A stretch of 23,500 bases of DNA. Origin: an uncultured Clostridia bacterium. Lineage in GTDB: Bacteria; Bacillota; Clostridia; Monoglobales; Monoglobaceae. How positions within the stretch are numbered: the stretch's first letter is position 1; each line of letters opens with the position of its first letter. The notes beneath the pieces were generated by a model that ran no database searches, was not told the DNA's origin, and saw only the letters and a list, made by a program, of their open reading frames with translations. The stretch is from contig CAKSFQ010000029.1 of assembly GCA_934454115.1 (NCBI GenBank), forward strand, positions 1-23,500, read 5' to 3'. Positions 13,868 through 22,874 of this stretch are shown here, piece by piece. Made by a program: the position numbers and the translations under genes.

Positions 13868-16291
13868 ATGATAAAAAATAGATATACACTGCCTTTGGTG
13901 CCGCTGCGGGGACTTACGGTGTTTCCCGGCATGATACTGCATTTTGACGTAGGCCGTCCAAAGTCGATTGCCGCAGTCAAGCGGGCAATGGAGCAGGATA
14001 AGCTGGTCTTTCTGTGTTATCAAAACGACATTACGGTGGATGAGCCGGCCGGTGAGGATCTGGCGGCCATCGGCACCATTGCCGAAATCAAACAGATTTT
14101 AAATCTTCCGGACGGAAACCTCCGCATTTTGGTGGAGGGACTTCGGCGCGGTCATATTCTTTTGTATCATGACCGGCCGACCCTTGCGGAGGTTACCGTT
14201 TTGCGCGCAGAAGATATTGTGCCGGAGGAGGATTTGCAGATTCAGGTGCTGATGCGGCGACTTTTTCATTTGGTGGAACATTTTCTGGAACTGTATGATC
14301 GCCTTTCGCCTGATACGGTGACCTCGCTGCTCTCGATTGACAATCCGGGTGAGCTTTGTGATGTCGTTGCGGCCCATCTTCCGCTTCGGCCGCAGCGAAA
14401 GCAGGAGGTACTCGACGAACTTCATGTGGATCGCCGATTGGAAAAACTGATTCATGTCCTCTCCGATGAGACGGAAATTTTGGAGATTGAACATGAAGTC
14501 ATGGAAAAAGTCCAGGATAACATGGATCAGCACCAGCGTGACTATGTTCTTCGGGAAAAGCTAAAGGTCATCCAGGAGGAACTGGGCGACGCCGACAGCG
14601 CCGAGGCGGATATTCAAAAATACCGCAAGCAGATGGAGGACCGCCATTTTCCTAAGGAGGTGTGCGATAAGCTGGAAGAAGAGTTCGCGCGGCTTTTAAA
14701 GGGACATCCCTACTCGCAGGAATACGGCGTGATTCAGAATTATATCGAGACGGTGCTCTCCCTGCCCTGGGACAAAAGCACAGAGGATTGTCTGGATATC
14801 GCCCGTGCCAAAAAGATTCTGGATCGGGATCACTACGGACTCGATAAGGTAAAGGAACGCATTTTAGAATTTATTGCTGTACGAAAGCTGTCGGGAAAGC
14901 CCAAGAGCAACATTTTATGCCTTGTCGGGCCGCCGGGAACCGGTAAAACCTCCATCGCACGGTCGCTTGCCGATGCGCTGGGACGAGAGTACGTTCGCAT
15001 CAGCCTGGGCGGCGTGCAGAATGAGGCAGAAATCCGCGGCCACCGCAAAACGTATATCGGCGCCATGCCCGGCCGCGTCATTGACGCTCTAAAGCGTGCC
15101 GGCACCGCCAATCCGTTGATGCTGTTTGACGAGATTGACAAGATGGCACGTGACTTTCACGGAGATCCTGCCTCTGCTATGCTGGAGGTTTTTGACCCGG
15201 AACAAAATAAGAATTTCAGAGATCATTTTATCGAACTGCCGTTTGATTTGTCCGATGTGTTGTTTATCGCGACCGCAAACTCGCTCGATACGATTGCGCG
15301 ACCGCTGCTTGACCGTATGGATGTTATTGAAATCAGCGGTTATACGTTAGAAGAAAAGCTGCATATTGCAAGCCGCTATCTCTTGCCGAAGCAGCGGCAG
15401 CTCCATGCGCTGAAGGCGTCGCAGCTCAAATGCAGCACGGCTGCGCTTAGCGCGATCATTGAGGGTTATACCAGAGAATCCGGCGTGCGTTCCTTAGAAC
15501 GGCGGATCGCCGCGATCTGCCGCAAGGCCGCGATGCGCTTTGCGGAGGCGGACGCGCCGAGCAGCGTTTCGGTTACGGCAAAAAACCTGAACACGTTTTT
15601 GGGAAAACAGATTTATCATTATGAAAAAACAGCGGAGCAGAATGAGATCGGTATTGTGGCGGGACTTGCCTGGACGGAGAGCGGCGGCGATACGCTTTGC
15701 ATCGAGGTTGGCGCCATGCCCGGCAGCGGAAAGCTGGAACTGACCGGGAATTTGGGCGATGTCATGCAGGAATCCGCCAAGGCGGCGCTTAGCTATGTGC
15801 GGTCTTCTGCTAAGCGGTTTGGCATCGCACCGGACTTTTATAAAAAGACGGATATCCATATTCACGTTCCGGAGGGGGCAATTCCCAAGGACGGTCCGTC
15901 TGCCGGAATCACCATGGCGACGGCGCTGATTTCGGCGCTCAGTAAGCGCGAGGTCAACCGTTATGTTGCCATGACCGGTGAGATTACGCTGCGCGGCAGA
16001 GTCCTGCCGATCGGCGGACTGAAAGAAAAGTCGCTCGCGGCGTTTCGGATGGGGATTCGTACGGTGATTATCCCCTATGATAACAAGGCCGACTATGAGG
16101 AATTGCCGGATAAATTAAAACAGCAGATGCAGTTTATCTTTGCAAAAACCATGGATACGGTGCTGGAGCATGCGCTGATGCCGGCAAAGCTCCATCTGAC
16201 AGAACCAAAGCCTGTAAAGGATGCGGCGCATCCGGGTGCGATTGCACCCGGCGCAAAAATCAGTGATCGGGTACGGGCAAAAAAGAACTGA
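13868..16291 (+). CDS. lon: ATP-dependent Lon protease
   Basis: Cytoplasmic AAA+ serine protease of 807 residues that degrades misfolded and regulatory proteins. The N-terminal LON domain (about 8-205, starting [14 protein letters not shown]) and a coiled-coil linker (about 210-300) precede the AAA+ module. Walker A is GPPGTGKT at 354-361, Walker B is LFDEID at 419-424, and sensor 1 is in FIATANSLD. The protease domain carries S678 in PKDGPSAG and K721 in [10 protein letters not shown], the Ser-Lys dyad. Full length for LonA. The start codon is ATG 13868; its ribosome binding site is weak (AGGT 12 bases upstream). The last codons include an 8-bp perfect hairpin (16232-16251) encoding the PGAIAPG tail, without a T run. 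engB follows 24 bases later, the usual Firmicute order. Confidence 0.96.
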   Translation: MIKNRYTLPLVPLRGLTVFPGMILHFDVGRPKSIAAVKRAMEQDKLVFLCYQNDITVDEPAGEDLAAIGTIAEIKQILNLPDGNLRILVEGLRRGHILLYHDRPTLAEVTVLRAEDIVPEEDLQIQVLMRRLFHLVEHFLELYDRLSPDTVTSLLSIDNPGELCDVVAAHLPLRPQRKQEVLDELHVDRRLEKLIHVLSDETEILEIEHEVMEKVQDNMDQHQRDYVLREKLKVIQEELGDADSAEADIQKYRKQMEDRHFPKEVCDKLEEEFARLLKGHPYSQEYGVIQNYIETVLSLPWDKSTEDCLDIARAKKILDRDHYGLDKVKERILEFIAVRKLSGKPKSNILCLVGPPGTGKTSIARSLADALGREYVRISLGGVQNEAEIRGHRKTYIGAMPGRVIDALKRAGTANPLMLFDEIDKMARDFHGDPASAMLEVFDPEQNKNFRDHFIELPFDLSDVLFIATANSLDTIARPLLDRMDVIEISGYTLEEKLHIASRYLLPKQRQLHALKASQLKCSTAALSAIIEGYTRESGVRSLERRIAAICRKAAMRFAEADAPSSVSVTAKNLNTFLGKQIYHYEKTAEQNEIGIVAGLAWTESGGDTLCIEVGAMPGSGKLELTGNLGDVMQESAKAALSYVRSSAKRFGIAPDFYKKTDIHIHVPEGAIPKDGPSAGITMATALISALSKREVNRYVAMTGEITLRGRVLPIGGLKEKSLAAFRMGIRTVIIPYDNKADYEELPDKLKQQMQFIFAKTMDTVLEHALMPAKLHLTEPKPVKDAAHPGAIAPGAKISDRVRAKKN

Positions 16292-16315
16292 GTCGACGAT
16301 TGCGGAGGGAAGAAC

Positions 16316-16915
16316 ATGGATTTTATTAACGCCAAGCTGCTGCAAACCGCAGTGAAAAAAGAACAGTATCCGGATACCCTGGCGCCGGAGGTTGCCTTTG
16401 TCGGACGTTCCAATGTCGGCAAGTCCTCGCTGATTAACTGCCTGACCAACCGCACCAAGCTGGCGCGTACCAGCAGCTCGCCGGGAAAAACCGCGACCAT
16501 CAACTTTTATGATATTGACGGCAGTTATCGGCTGGTGGATCTTCCGGGCTATGGCTATGCAAAGGTCTCAAAGGCGGAACAGCAGCGCTGGGCATCGATG
16601 ATTGATACCTACCTCTCGGATCGTTTCAATTTGGTACAGGTGATTCAGCTGGTTGACGCGCGGCACAAGCCCACGCAGGACGATATTACCATGCTGCAAT
16701 GGATTCGTCATTTTGGGTATACCCCGGTTGTGGTGGCAACCAAGCTGGATAAGCTGAAAAAATCGCAGATCGAGACCAACCTTACGCTGATTTATCATAC
16801 GCTGGGGTTGGACGATGATTGTATTTTACTTCCGTTTTCTTCTGAAAAAAAGACAGGGCGGGAAGAACTGAGCGAGCTGATTGCGGATTTTTGTAAAAAT
16901 CCAAGGAGAGGCTAA
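16316..16915 (+). CDS. engB: Ribosome biogenesis GTP-binding protein EngB (YsxC/YihA)
   Basis: Essential GTPase of 199 residues that assists late assembly of the 50S ribosomal subunit. All G motifs are present: G1 GRSNVGKSS at 30-38, G3 DLPGYGYAKV at 75-84, G4 TKLDK at 142-146, and G5 SSEKKTG at 175-181. Length is that of the family. A GGAGGG ribosome binding site precedes ATG 16316. It is 24 bases downstream of lon and probably shares its transcript. The hairpin after it has its T run on the other strand, so a normal terminator for this gene is not obvious. Confidence 0.96.
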   Translation: MDFINAKLLQTAVKKEQYPDTLAPEVAFVGRSNVGKSSLINCLTNRTKLARTSSSPGKTATINFYDIDGSYRLVDLPGYGYAKVSKAEQQRWASMIDTYLSDRFNLVQVIQLVDARHKPTQDDITMLQWIRHFGYTPVVVATKLDKLKKSQIETNLTLIYHTLGLDDDCILLPFSSEKKTGREELSELIADFCKNPRRG

Positions 16916-16923
16916 AACCTAGC

Positions 16924-16969
16924 AAAAAAAAAGGCAAGGGTTTTTGAGCGGTTTTGCCGCGCCCTTGCC
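16924..16969 (-). terminator. Intrinsic terminator facing the minus strand
   Basis: GGCAAGGG (16933-16940) pairs with CCCTTGCC (16962-16969), and GCGG/CCGC (16948-16960) forms an inner stem. Nine A residues lie on its left (16924-16932), which become a T run only when read on the minus strand. Downstream on the plus strand the sequence is ATGATTTAGTC, a poor T tract. Genes on both sides are on the plus strand. It may block antisense transcription or act weakly in the forward direction. Confidence 0.7.
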
Positions 16970-16996
16970 ATGATTTAGTCAAGGAAGTGCTTTTTG

Positions 16997-17761
16997 ATGA
17001 AATATGCCAGACTTATGGTAAACGGTCAGCCGCACTATGCGCTGCAAAAGGAGGACGGTTATCATTTGCTGTGCGGCGGTCTGACCGATCCGCCGCAGGA
17101 GATCGGGACGGTCGTTTCTTTTGGGGATGCCAAGCTGCTGCCGCCCTGTACACCCTCCAAGATCATTGCGGTAGGACTGAACTATGCGGATCATGCCAAG
17201 GAGATGCAGCTGCCCATTCCCGACTTTCCGGCGCTCTTTTATAAGCCGGTTTCGGCCGTGATCGGTCCGCTTGATACCATTATGATGCCGCCCATGGCAA
17301 AGCAGGTTGACTACGAGGGAGAGCTTGCCTTTGTGATTGGGAAAGAGGCGTCTTATGTGGAGGAATCCAAAGCCGGGGACTATATCTTTGGCTATACCTG
17401 CTTAAATGACGTCACTGCACGCGATCTGCAAAAATTGGATTCGCAGTGGACCAGAGCCAAGGGCTTTGATACCTTTTGCCCGATAGGGCCTGTGATTGAG
17501 ACGGATGTCGGCACAGGGCCATTACATATAGAAACGCGCTTAAACGGCGTGGTAAAACAGGATTCCTCGACCAAACAATTGATTTTTCCGCCGGAAAGAT
17601 TGGTGTATCTGCTCTCGCAGATTATGACACTGCTCCCCGGCGATGTGATTACCACCGGTACGGCCTCCGGCATCGGCCCCATGCAGGACGGAGACTGCGT
17701 AGAGGTGGAGATTGAACGTATCGGGATCTTGAAAAATATTGTAAAGGAGTTATCGCTATGA
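16997..17761 (+). CDS. Fumarylacetoacetate hydrolase (FAH) family protein
   Basis: Cytoplasmic metal-dependent enzyme of 254 residues; the family includes acylpyruvases, oxaloacetate decarboxylases and hydroxyheptadienedioate isomerases. Family motifs: KIIAVGLNYADHAKEM at 55-70, the metal ligands E107 and E109 in DYEGELAFVIG and D138 in CLNDVTARDLQ, WTRAKGFDTFCPIGP at 151-165, and LLPGDVITTGTASGIG at 212-227. The exact substrate cannot be assigned; acylpyruvate or oxaloacetate clean-up is the common role in bacteria with a single copy. ATG 16997 has AAGGAAG 8 bases upstream; a TTG just before is less likely. Its stop overlaps the hisS start as ATGA, so the two genes are translationally coupled. 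No promoter was found directly upstream. Confidence 0.92.
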   Translation: MKYARLMVNGQPHYALQKEDGYHLLCGGLTDPPQEIGTVVSFGDAKLLPPCTPSKIIAVGLNYADHAKEMQLPIPDFPALFYKPVSAVIGPLDTIMMPPMAKQVDYEGELAFVIGKEASYVEESKAGDYIFGYTCLNDVTARDLQKLDSQWTRAKGFDTFCPIGPVIETDVGTGPLHIETRLNGVVKQDSSTKQLIFPPERLVYLLSQIMTLLPGDVITTGTASGIGPMQDGDCVEVEIERIGILKNIVKELSL

Positions 17762-19023
17762 TCAATAAACCTCGTGGAACGGAAGATATTCTTCCGGCAG
17801 ACAGCCCGCTCTGGCAAAAAGTTGAGCAAACCGCACGGGAGATTTGCGGTGCGTACGGGTACCGTGAAATCCGAACCCCCGTTTTTGAGGACACTGCTCT
17901 GTTTCAGCGCGGTGTGGGGGATACCACGGACGTGGTACAAAAGGAGATGTATACGTTTGAGGATAAAGGCGGACGCAGTATTACCCTACGCCCGGAGGGG
18001 ACGGCATCTCTGGTGCGAAGCTTTATTGAGCATTCGCTCTACGCCGATCCGCAGCCGACCAAGCTGTTTTATCTGATCTCCTGCTACCGTTACGAAAAGC
18101 CGCAGTCCGGCCGTCTGCGCGAGTTTCATCAGTTCGGAATTGAATGCTTCGGCGGTACCTCGGACGCGGCCGACGCGGAAATTATTGCGCTTGCGCTTTC
18201 CTTTTTTGAAAAGCTGGGGGTTAAGGGGCTGAAATTGAATTTGAACAGTATCGGCTGCCCGGTCTGCAAAAAGGAATACAATCGGATTTTAAAGGACTAT
18301 TTTAAACAGTATGAGGCAGATCTTTGCGACACCTGCAAAACCAGACTGGAGAAAAATCCGATGCGGATTATCGACTGTAAGTCAGAGGTATGTTCCAAGA
18401 TCGCGGCCGATGCGCCGAAGATGATCGATCACCTCTGCGTGGATTGCCGTCAGCACCTGGATCAGACGCTCCGCTACCTTGACAATATGAAAATTGCCTA
18501 TACCATCGATCCTACCATCGTTCGGGGACTGGATTATTATACACGAACTGTGTTTGAGATTACCTCCGACGCCTTGGGGGCGCAGTCTACCGTCTGCGGC
18601 GGCGGCCGCTACAACGGCCTGGTGGAGGAGCTGGGCGGCAAGCCCACCGAGGGCATCGGCTTTGCGGTCGGGCTGGAACGGTTGATGATGATCATGAAGA
18701 GCCAGGGGCTTGACAAGGCCGTACCGGATTCTCAGCCGGCAATCTTTATTGCCGCAATCGGCGAAGAGGCCGACGTGCTTGCACAAAAACTGGTTTATGA
18801 TCTGCGTGCCATGGGGTGCCATGCGGAGCGGGATTTGTGCGGACGGAGCGTCAAGGCACAGATGAAGTATGCCAACAAGCTGAAGGCGCGTTACAGTATG
18901 GTGCTCGGTGAGGATGAGACAAAAGATGGACGCGCAGAACTGAAAAACATGGCGACCGGCGAGACGGCTTCTGTCTTGTTGACGGCAGAGGAAATTTATA
19001 CTATAATAGGAGAGAGAGCCTAA
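17758..19023 (+). CDS. hisS: Histidyl-tRNA synthetase
   Basis: Class II aminoacyl-tRNA synthetase of 421 residues, which charges tRNA-His with histidine. Motif 1 lies near 35-55. Motif 2 is around CYRYEKPQSGRLREFHQF at 109-126. The histidine-specific motif is GLDYYTRTVFEI at 257-268, and motif 3 is GIGFAVGLERLMM at 299-311. Cysteines at 167, 170, 190 and 193 in the insertion domain resemble the metal-binding knuckle seen in Firmicute enzymes. The C-terminal anticodon-binding domain spans about 328-421. AAAGGAG precedes the ATG. It overlaps the FAH gene by four bases and precedes aspS, a common Firmicute order. There is no T-box upstream, unlike many Firmicute hisS genes. Confidence 0.97.
   Translation: MINKPRGTEDILPADSPLWQKVEQTAREICGAYGYREIRTPVFEDTALFQRGVGDTTDVVQKEMYTFEDKGGRSITLRPEGTASLVRSFIEHSLYADPQPTKLFYLISCYRYEKPQSGRLREFHQFGIECFGGTSDAADAEIIALALSFFEKLGVKGLKLNLNSIGCPVCKKEYNRILKDYFKQYEADLCDTCKTRLEKNPMRIIDCKSEVCSKIAADAPKMIDHLCVDCRQHLDQTLRYLDNMKIAYTIDPTIVRGLDYYTRTVFEITSDALGAQSTVCGGGRYNGLVEELGGKPTEGIGFAVGLERLMMIMKSQGLDKAVPDSQPAIFIAAIGEEADVLAQKLVYDLRAMGCHAERDLCGRSVKAQMKYANKLKARYSMVLGEDETKDGRAELKNMATGETASVLLTAEEIYTIIGERA
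18979..19007 (+). promoter_or_regulatory. Internal promoter in the 3' end of hisS for aspS-tyrS
   Basis: TTGACG (18979-18984), a 17-base spacer, and TATAAT (19002-19007): eleven of twelve consensus bases. It lies within the last codons of hisS. A transcript from it would begin near 19014, about 37 bases before the aspS start. Confidence 0.7.
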
Positions 19024-19033
19024 AGGTTAGGCT
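19017..19033 (+). other. Hairpin over the hisS stop codon
   Basis: AGCCTAA (19017-19023) pairs perfectly with TTAGGCT (19027-19033) around the loop AGG. It contains the hisS stop codon, lies just ahead of the aspS ribosome binding site AAGGAGG, and has no T run. If the internal promoter is used, this hairpin would sit at the very 5' end of the aspS mRNA, where it could protect it from decay. Confidence 0.5.
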
Positions 19034-19050
19034 CAAGGAGGTTTATCGAA

Positions 19051-20871
19051 ATGCAGTTTGAGACCATGGAGGGTTTTACACGCACCCATATGTGTGGTGA
19101 GCTTTCCGTAAAAAATGAAAATGAAATTGTCACCCTGACCGGCTGGGTTGCCAGAAACCGCCGGTTGGGCGGCTTGAACTTTGTTACGCTGCGTGATCGT
19201 ACCGGCATTATCCAGCTTTCCTTTAATGATGAAAGCGCGCCGGAGGTGTTTCAAAAGGCGGAGCAGCTAAAGAGTGAGTATGTTATTGCCGCAAAGGGTA
19301 AGGTTTTGCGGCGTACTCCGGAAAACATCAATCCGGATATGGCAACCGGTGAGATTGAGGTTTTTGTCACGGAGCTTCGGATTTTAAACAATGCGGAGAC
19401 CACACCGTTCTATATTGAAGAGGATATCGACACCAAGGACGCCCTGCGCCTTGAGTATCGGTACCTGGATCTGCGCCGCCCGGATATGCAGCGCAATCTG
19501 ATGATGCGGCATAAGATTACTAAGATTGCACGGGATTATTTTGATGAAAACGGATTTTTAGAGATTGAAACTCCGATCCTTACCAAGAGTACGCCGGAGG
19601 GCGCCAGGGATTATCTGGTGCCGAGCCGTGTGCATCCGGGTAACTTTTATGCGCTGCCGCAGTCGCCGCAGCAATATAAGCAGCTTTTGATGCTGGCCGG
19701 CTATGACCGCTATTTTCAGGTGGCACGCTGCTTCCGTGATGAGGATTTGCGCGCCGACCGTCAGCCGGAATTTACCCAGCTGGATATGGAGCTTTCGTTT
19801 GTTGATATGGATACCATTATGCGCATCAACGAGGGCTTTTTAAGGCGGGTTTTTAAAGAGGTTTTAAACCTGGATATCAAGACGCCGTTTCTCCGTCTCC
19901 CCTATCGTGAGGCGATGAATCGGTTCGGTTCGGACAAGCCGGATATGCGCTTTGGCATGGAATTGACCGATCTGTCCGATGCGGTAAAAGGCTGCGGATT
20001 TCAGGTGTTTGAGGGTGCGCTGGAGCGCGGCGGCAGTGTCCGCTGTATCGTGGCAAAGGGACTTGGCGATAAGATGACCCGAAAGACCCTGGATTCCCTG
20101 TCGGAATACGTAAAAACCTACCGTGCAAAGGGCATGGCATGGATGATGAAAGAAGAGGACGGCGTGCGCTCGCAGATCACAAAGTTCCTGTCCGAGGATA
20201 GCGTACGTGCAATCTTAGAGACAACGGACGCGCAGCCGGGCGATGCCATCTTGATTGTTGCGGACAGCGATAACATTGTTTATGACGCGCTTGGCAATCT
20301 CCGTTTGGAGGTTGCAAGGCGGTTTGACCTGATCCCGAAGAACGAATACCGCTTTTTGTGGGTGACTGAGTTCCCGCTTTTGGAATATTCCGAGGAAGAG
20401 GGCAGATATATGGCGATGCACCATCCGTTTACCCATCCCTTTGACGAGGATATTCCGCTGCTTGAGACCGACCCCGGCAAGGTGCGTGCAAAGGCCTACG
20501 ATGTCATCTTAAACGGCAGCGAGATCGGCGGCGGCAGTCTGCGTATTTTCCATGCCGATTTGCAGGAAAAAATGTTTGCGGCGCTGGGCTTTAGCCATGA
20601 AGAGGCATGGGCACGCTTTGGCTACCTGATGCAGGCGTTTCAGTATGGCACACCACCGCACGGCGGTCTGGCTTACGGTCTGGATCGACTGGCTATGATT
20701 ATGGCGGGACGGGATTCGATCCGCGATGTCATTGCTTTTCCGAAGATGCAGAATGCGGCGGAACTGATGATGCATTCACCGGATGTGGTCGATGAAAAGC
20801 AGTTGGAGGATTTGAGCATTAAAGTCACCAAGGTGGAGAAAAATATAGAAACAGAAGATACCGAAAATTAA
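19051..20871 (+). CDS. aspS: Aspartyl-tRNA synthetase
   Basis: Class II synthetase of 606 residues, which charges tRNA-Asp. The N-terminal OB-fold (about 15-105, with [20 protein letters not shown]) binds the anticodon. The catalytic core carries motif 2 in [20 protein letters not shown], a GAD insertion domain near 290-420 typical of bacterial AspRS, and motif 3 in [14 protein letters not shown]. Length is that of bacterial enzymes. The start is preceded by AAGGAGG. It lies 27 bases after hisS and 20 before tyrS, so it belongs to the same run of genes and can also be expressed from the promoter inside hisS. Whether it charges tRNA-Asn as well cannot be read reliably here. Confidence 0.97.
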   Translation: MQFETMEGFTRTHMCGELSVKNENEIVTLTGWVARNRRLGGLNFVTLRDRTGIIQLSFNDESAPEVFQKAEQLKSEYVIAAKGKVLRRTPENINPDMATGEIEVFVTELRILNNAETTPFYIEEDIDTKDALRLEYRYLDLRRPDMQRNLMMRHKITKIARDYFDENGFLEIETPILTKSTPEGARDYLVPSRVHPGNFYALPQSPQQYKQLLMLAGYDRYFQVARCFRDEDLRADRQPEFTQLDMELSFVDMDTIMRINEGFLRRVFKEVLNLDIKTPFLRLPYREAMNRFGSDKPDMRFGMELTDLSDAVKGCGFQVFEGALERGGSVRCIVAKGLGDKMTRKTLDSLSEYVKTYRAKGMAWMMKEEDGVRSQITKFLSEDSVRAILETTDAQPGDAILIVADSDNIVYDALGNLRLEVARRFDLIPKNEYRFLWVTEFPLLEYSEEEGRYMAMHHPFTHPFDEDIPLLETDPGKVRAKAYDVILNGSEIGGGSLRIFHADLQEKMFAALGFSHEEAWARFGYLMQAFQYGTPPHGGLAYGLDRLAMIMAGRDSIRDVIAFPKMQNAAELMMHSPDVVDEKQLEDLSIKVTKVEKNIETEDTEN

Positions 20872-20891
20872 GAGATAGAAGGGAAACGATC

Positions 20892-22118
20892 ATGCAGAAC
20901 GTATTTGATACCTTAAAAGAACGCGGTCTGATTGCACAGACCACCCATGAAGATGAAATCCGAAAGCTGCTGGGTGAGGAAAAAATCACCTTTTACATTG
21001 GCTTTGACCCCACGGCAGACAGTCTGCACATCGGTCATTTTATGCAGTTAATCGTGATGAAGCATATGCAAAACGCCGGACACCGCCCCATTGTTTTGCT
21101 TGGCGGCGGCACAACCATGATCGGCGATCCGACCGGCAAGGCGGATATGCGCCCCATGATTACCCAGGAGACGATTGCGCACAACGCAGACAACTTTAAA
21201 AAGCAGATGTCCCGTTTTATTGATTTTGGCGAGGGCGGCGCAATGATGGTGAACAATGCCGATTGGCTGCTGCAACAAAATTATATTGAATTTTTGCGCG
21301 AGGTCGGCGTTCACTTTACCGTCAATAAAATGCTGACCGCCGAGTGTTACAAATCCCGCATGGAAAAGGGACTGACCTTCCTGGAATTTAACTATATGCT
21401 GATGCAGAGCTATGATTTTTATCGTCTAAACCGGGAATACGGCTGCCGCATGGAGTTTGGCGGCGACGATCAGTGGGCCAACATTATCGGCGGTATTGAG
21501 CTGATTCGCCGGAAAGCCGGCAAGCAGGCATACGGCATGACCTTTACGCTGCTTACCACGTCAGAAGGCAAAAAGATGGGCAAGACGGAAAAAGGCGCAC
21601 TGTGGCTGGATCCCGAGAAGGTTTCGCCCTATGAATTTTATCAGTATTGGCGCAATGTGGATGACAAAGACGTCATTCGTATGTTAAAACTTGTTACCTT
21701 CCTGCCGATGGATCAGATTGCACAATATGAAAACTTAGAGGGACAGGCGCTGAACGAGGTAAAATGTCTGCTCGCCTATGAGGTTACCAAAATGGTGCAT
21801 GGCGAAGAGGCAGCCAAGGCGGCGAATGACGCGGCAACTGCGATCTTCCGCGGCAGCGGTGATACAGCGCACATGCCGAGCGCCGAGATCGACGCCAAAA
21901 CGCTGGGCGATGGCATGAATATCCTGGATCTTTTGCAGCAGGTTGGACTGATTCCCTCGAAGGGAGAGGGACGCCGTTTGATTCAGCAAAACGGACTCAG
22001 CATCAATGGCGAGAAGGTTACGGAAATTGATATGGTGGTTACTCCGGCAATGCTGCAGGATAGAGATTTCATCGTAAAAAAAGGTAAAAAAACCTTTTTA
22101 AAGTTGATTTTGAAATGA
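20892..22118 (+). CDS. tyrS: Tyrosyl-tRNA synthetase
   Basis: Class I synthetase of 408 residues, which charges tRNA-Tyr. The HIGH motif is HIGH at 46-49 within [13 protein letters not shown]. The KMSKS loop reads KMGKT at 228-232 followed by EKGALW, the form seen in one branch of bacterial Tyr[17 protein letters not shown] at 166-180 and GGDDQWANI at 190-198 are tyrosine-binding elements. An S4 RNA-binding domain ends the protein (about 345-405). GAAGGGAAA precedes ATG. It is 20 bases after aspS, making an unusual run of three synthetases. No T-box precedes it, although many Firmicute tyrS genes have one. The next terminator is at 22294-22321. Confidence 0.97.
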   Translation: MQNVFDTLKERGLIAQTTHEDEIRKLLGEEKITFYIGFDPTADSLHIGHFMQLIVMKHMQNAGHRPIVLLGGGTTMIGDPTGKADMRPMITQETIAHNADNFKKQMSRFIDFGEGGAMMVNNADWLLQQNYIEFLREVGVHFTVNKMLTAECYKSRMEKGLTFLEFNYMLMQSYDFYRLNREYGCRMEFGGDDQWANIIGGIELIRRKAGKQAYGMTFTLLTTSEGKKMGKTEKGALWLDPEKVSPYEFYQYWRNVDDKDVIRMLKLVTFLPMDQIAQYENLEGQALNEVKCLLAYEVTKMVHGEEAAKAANDAATAIFRGSGDTAHMPSAEIDAKTLGDGMNILDLLQQVGLIPSKGEGRRLIQQNGLSINGEKVTEIDMVVTPAMLQDRDFIVKKGKKTFLKLILK

Positions 22119-22139
22119 TTCTGTAATGTTTTGTTGATG

Positions 22140-22207
22140 TTGCACAAAAATAGTCATGCGATTTTTGCACAATATACAAAATTAACTATTGAAATTTTGC
22201 GCAAAAT
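22140..22207 (+). promoter_or_regulatory. Three TTGCRCAA motifs, one a 14-base palindrome inside a promoter
   Basis: TTGCACAA occurs at 22140-22147 and 22165-22172, and TTGCGCAA at 22197-22204. The third copy is the core of the perfect palindrome ATTTTGCGCAAAAT (22194-22207), which fills the spacer of the promoter at 22189-22217. Repeated sites at and upstream of a promoter suggest binding of a dimeric regulator. The factor is unknown. Confidence 0.5.
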
Positions 22208-22217
22208 GTTGTATAGT
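22189..22217 (+). promoter_or_regulatory. Intergenic promoter after tyrS
   Basis: TTGAAA (22189-22194), a 17-base spacer, and TATAGT (22212-22217). Transcription should begin near 22224, with no coding region before the terminator at 22294-22321. Confidence 0.6.
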
Positions 22218-22223
22218 ATAAGC

Positions 22224-22321
22224 ATACCACAATTAACTAACAATCTTTTTTTCATTTCCCCCGTTTAAGACCAACATCTTAAACGGAACTCCCGGCCGAG
22301 AATTATTCTCGGTCTTTTTTT
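22224..22321 (+). ncRNA. Candidate small RNA of about 100 nt
   Basis: A promoter lies just upstream and an intrinsic terminator ends the unit, with no open reading frame of note between. The RNA would have an unpaired 5' part with a T run and a CCCCC stretch near 22258, a perfect 10-bp hairpin (22261-22270 with 22277-22286, loop CCAACA), a short single strand AACTCCC, and the terminator hairpin. Unpaired C-rich tracts are typical of Firmicute small RNAs that bind ribosome binding sites. The alternative is a two-hairpin 3' UTR of tyrS. No known family could be assigned. Confidence 0.5.
22294..22321 (+). terminator. Intrinsic terminator after tyrS / of the small RNA
   Basis: GGCCGAGAA (22294-22302) pairs with TTCTCGGTC (22306-22314) around TTA, with one G-U pair. 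Seven T residues follow (22315-22321). Confidence 0.92.
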
Positions 22322-22327
22322 ATCTTC

Positions 22328-22356
22328 TTGTCATGGGAAAGAATCTGTGTTATGAT
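22328..22356 (+). promoter_or_regulatory. Promoter of the small exported protein gene
   Basis: TTGTCA (22328-22333), a 17-base spacer, and TATGAT (22351-22356), placed just after the terminator. An inverted repeat GTCAA (22357-22361) / TTGAC (22370-22374) directly follows the -10 and could be an operator. Confidence 0.6.
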
Positions 22357-22439
22357 GTCAACAGAAGTTTTGACGCACGGGAGAGTTTAACACAATATTA
22401 GGCCTAAATTGCATCGTTTCGGTGAAAGGAGTGATGGCT

Positions 22440-22874
22440 ATGCGAAAAAACATAGGAAGAGTTCTCATCTTTATTTTGTTGGTTACCGCGGTTGTTTTCT
22501 TTTTGCCCCGGCCGCTCGGCCGGGAGATGAAGAAGGCGGAGCTGATCTTTATCAGTTATCATGCCGATCACCGGGATCCTGTTTCGCTGCAGATTGAGGA
22601 AGGAAGCGAGGAATGGCAAGGGCTGAATGCCATTTTGGATTCCTATTGTTATCATGCGACGCTTGGCACGGTCTTCCATGATAACACGGTGGTCGGCGCT
22701 GTGGACGGGACGATTCACATTCAGTTTGTCGGTGCGCAGGGCGAGACGTTCTCCTTTTCGTGTCTGGGAAAGCAAAAGATCCTGGTCGGCGACCGTGCCT
22801 ATCATCTCGGATATTTCAGTGATCGGACGGCGGAGCGTTTGATGCAGGAGCTGCGGCAATATATCGAGGAATGA
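22440..22874 (+). CDS. Small membrane-anchored or exported protein of unknown function
   Basis: I do not recognise a family. The 144-residue product starts MRKNIGR, followed by a hydrophobic segment at about 6-22 (GRVLIFILLVTAVVFFL) that reads as a signal anchor. The rest is a soluble domain with alternating strands (ELIFISYHADHRD, VVGAVDGTIHIQFV, TFSFSCLGKQKILVG) and a C-terminal helix. Two cysteines are present, C69 and C106. ATG 22440 is chosen because AAAGGAG ends 8 bases upstream; in-frame ATG 22434 and GTG 22422 are too close to that site or overlap it. It has its own promoter at 22328-22356 and is followed by about 200 bases without a convincing gene. Confidence 0.75.
   Translation: MRKNIGRVLIFILLVTAVVFFLPRPLGREMKKAELIFISYHADHRDPVSLQIEEGSEEWQGLNAILDSYCYHATLGTVFHDNTVVGAVDGTIHIQFVGAQGETFSFSCLGKQKILVGDRAYHLGYFSDRTAERLMQELRQYIEE

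Noticed and set aside
13589..14023. N-terminal extension of the LysR protein
   Set aside because: The family N-terminus and a GGAGGAG site fix the start at 13588. The extension overlaps the lon promoter and start region.
16232..16251. Perfect 8-bp hairpin at the end of lon as a terminator
   Set aside because: It is inside the coding region and is not followed by a T run.
17500..20900. T-box riboswitches for hisS, aspS or tyrS
   Set aside because: Intergenic gaps are at most 27 bases and no T-box core sequence was seen.
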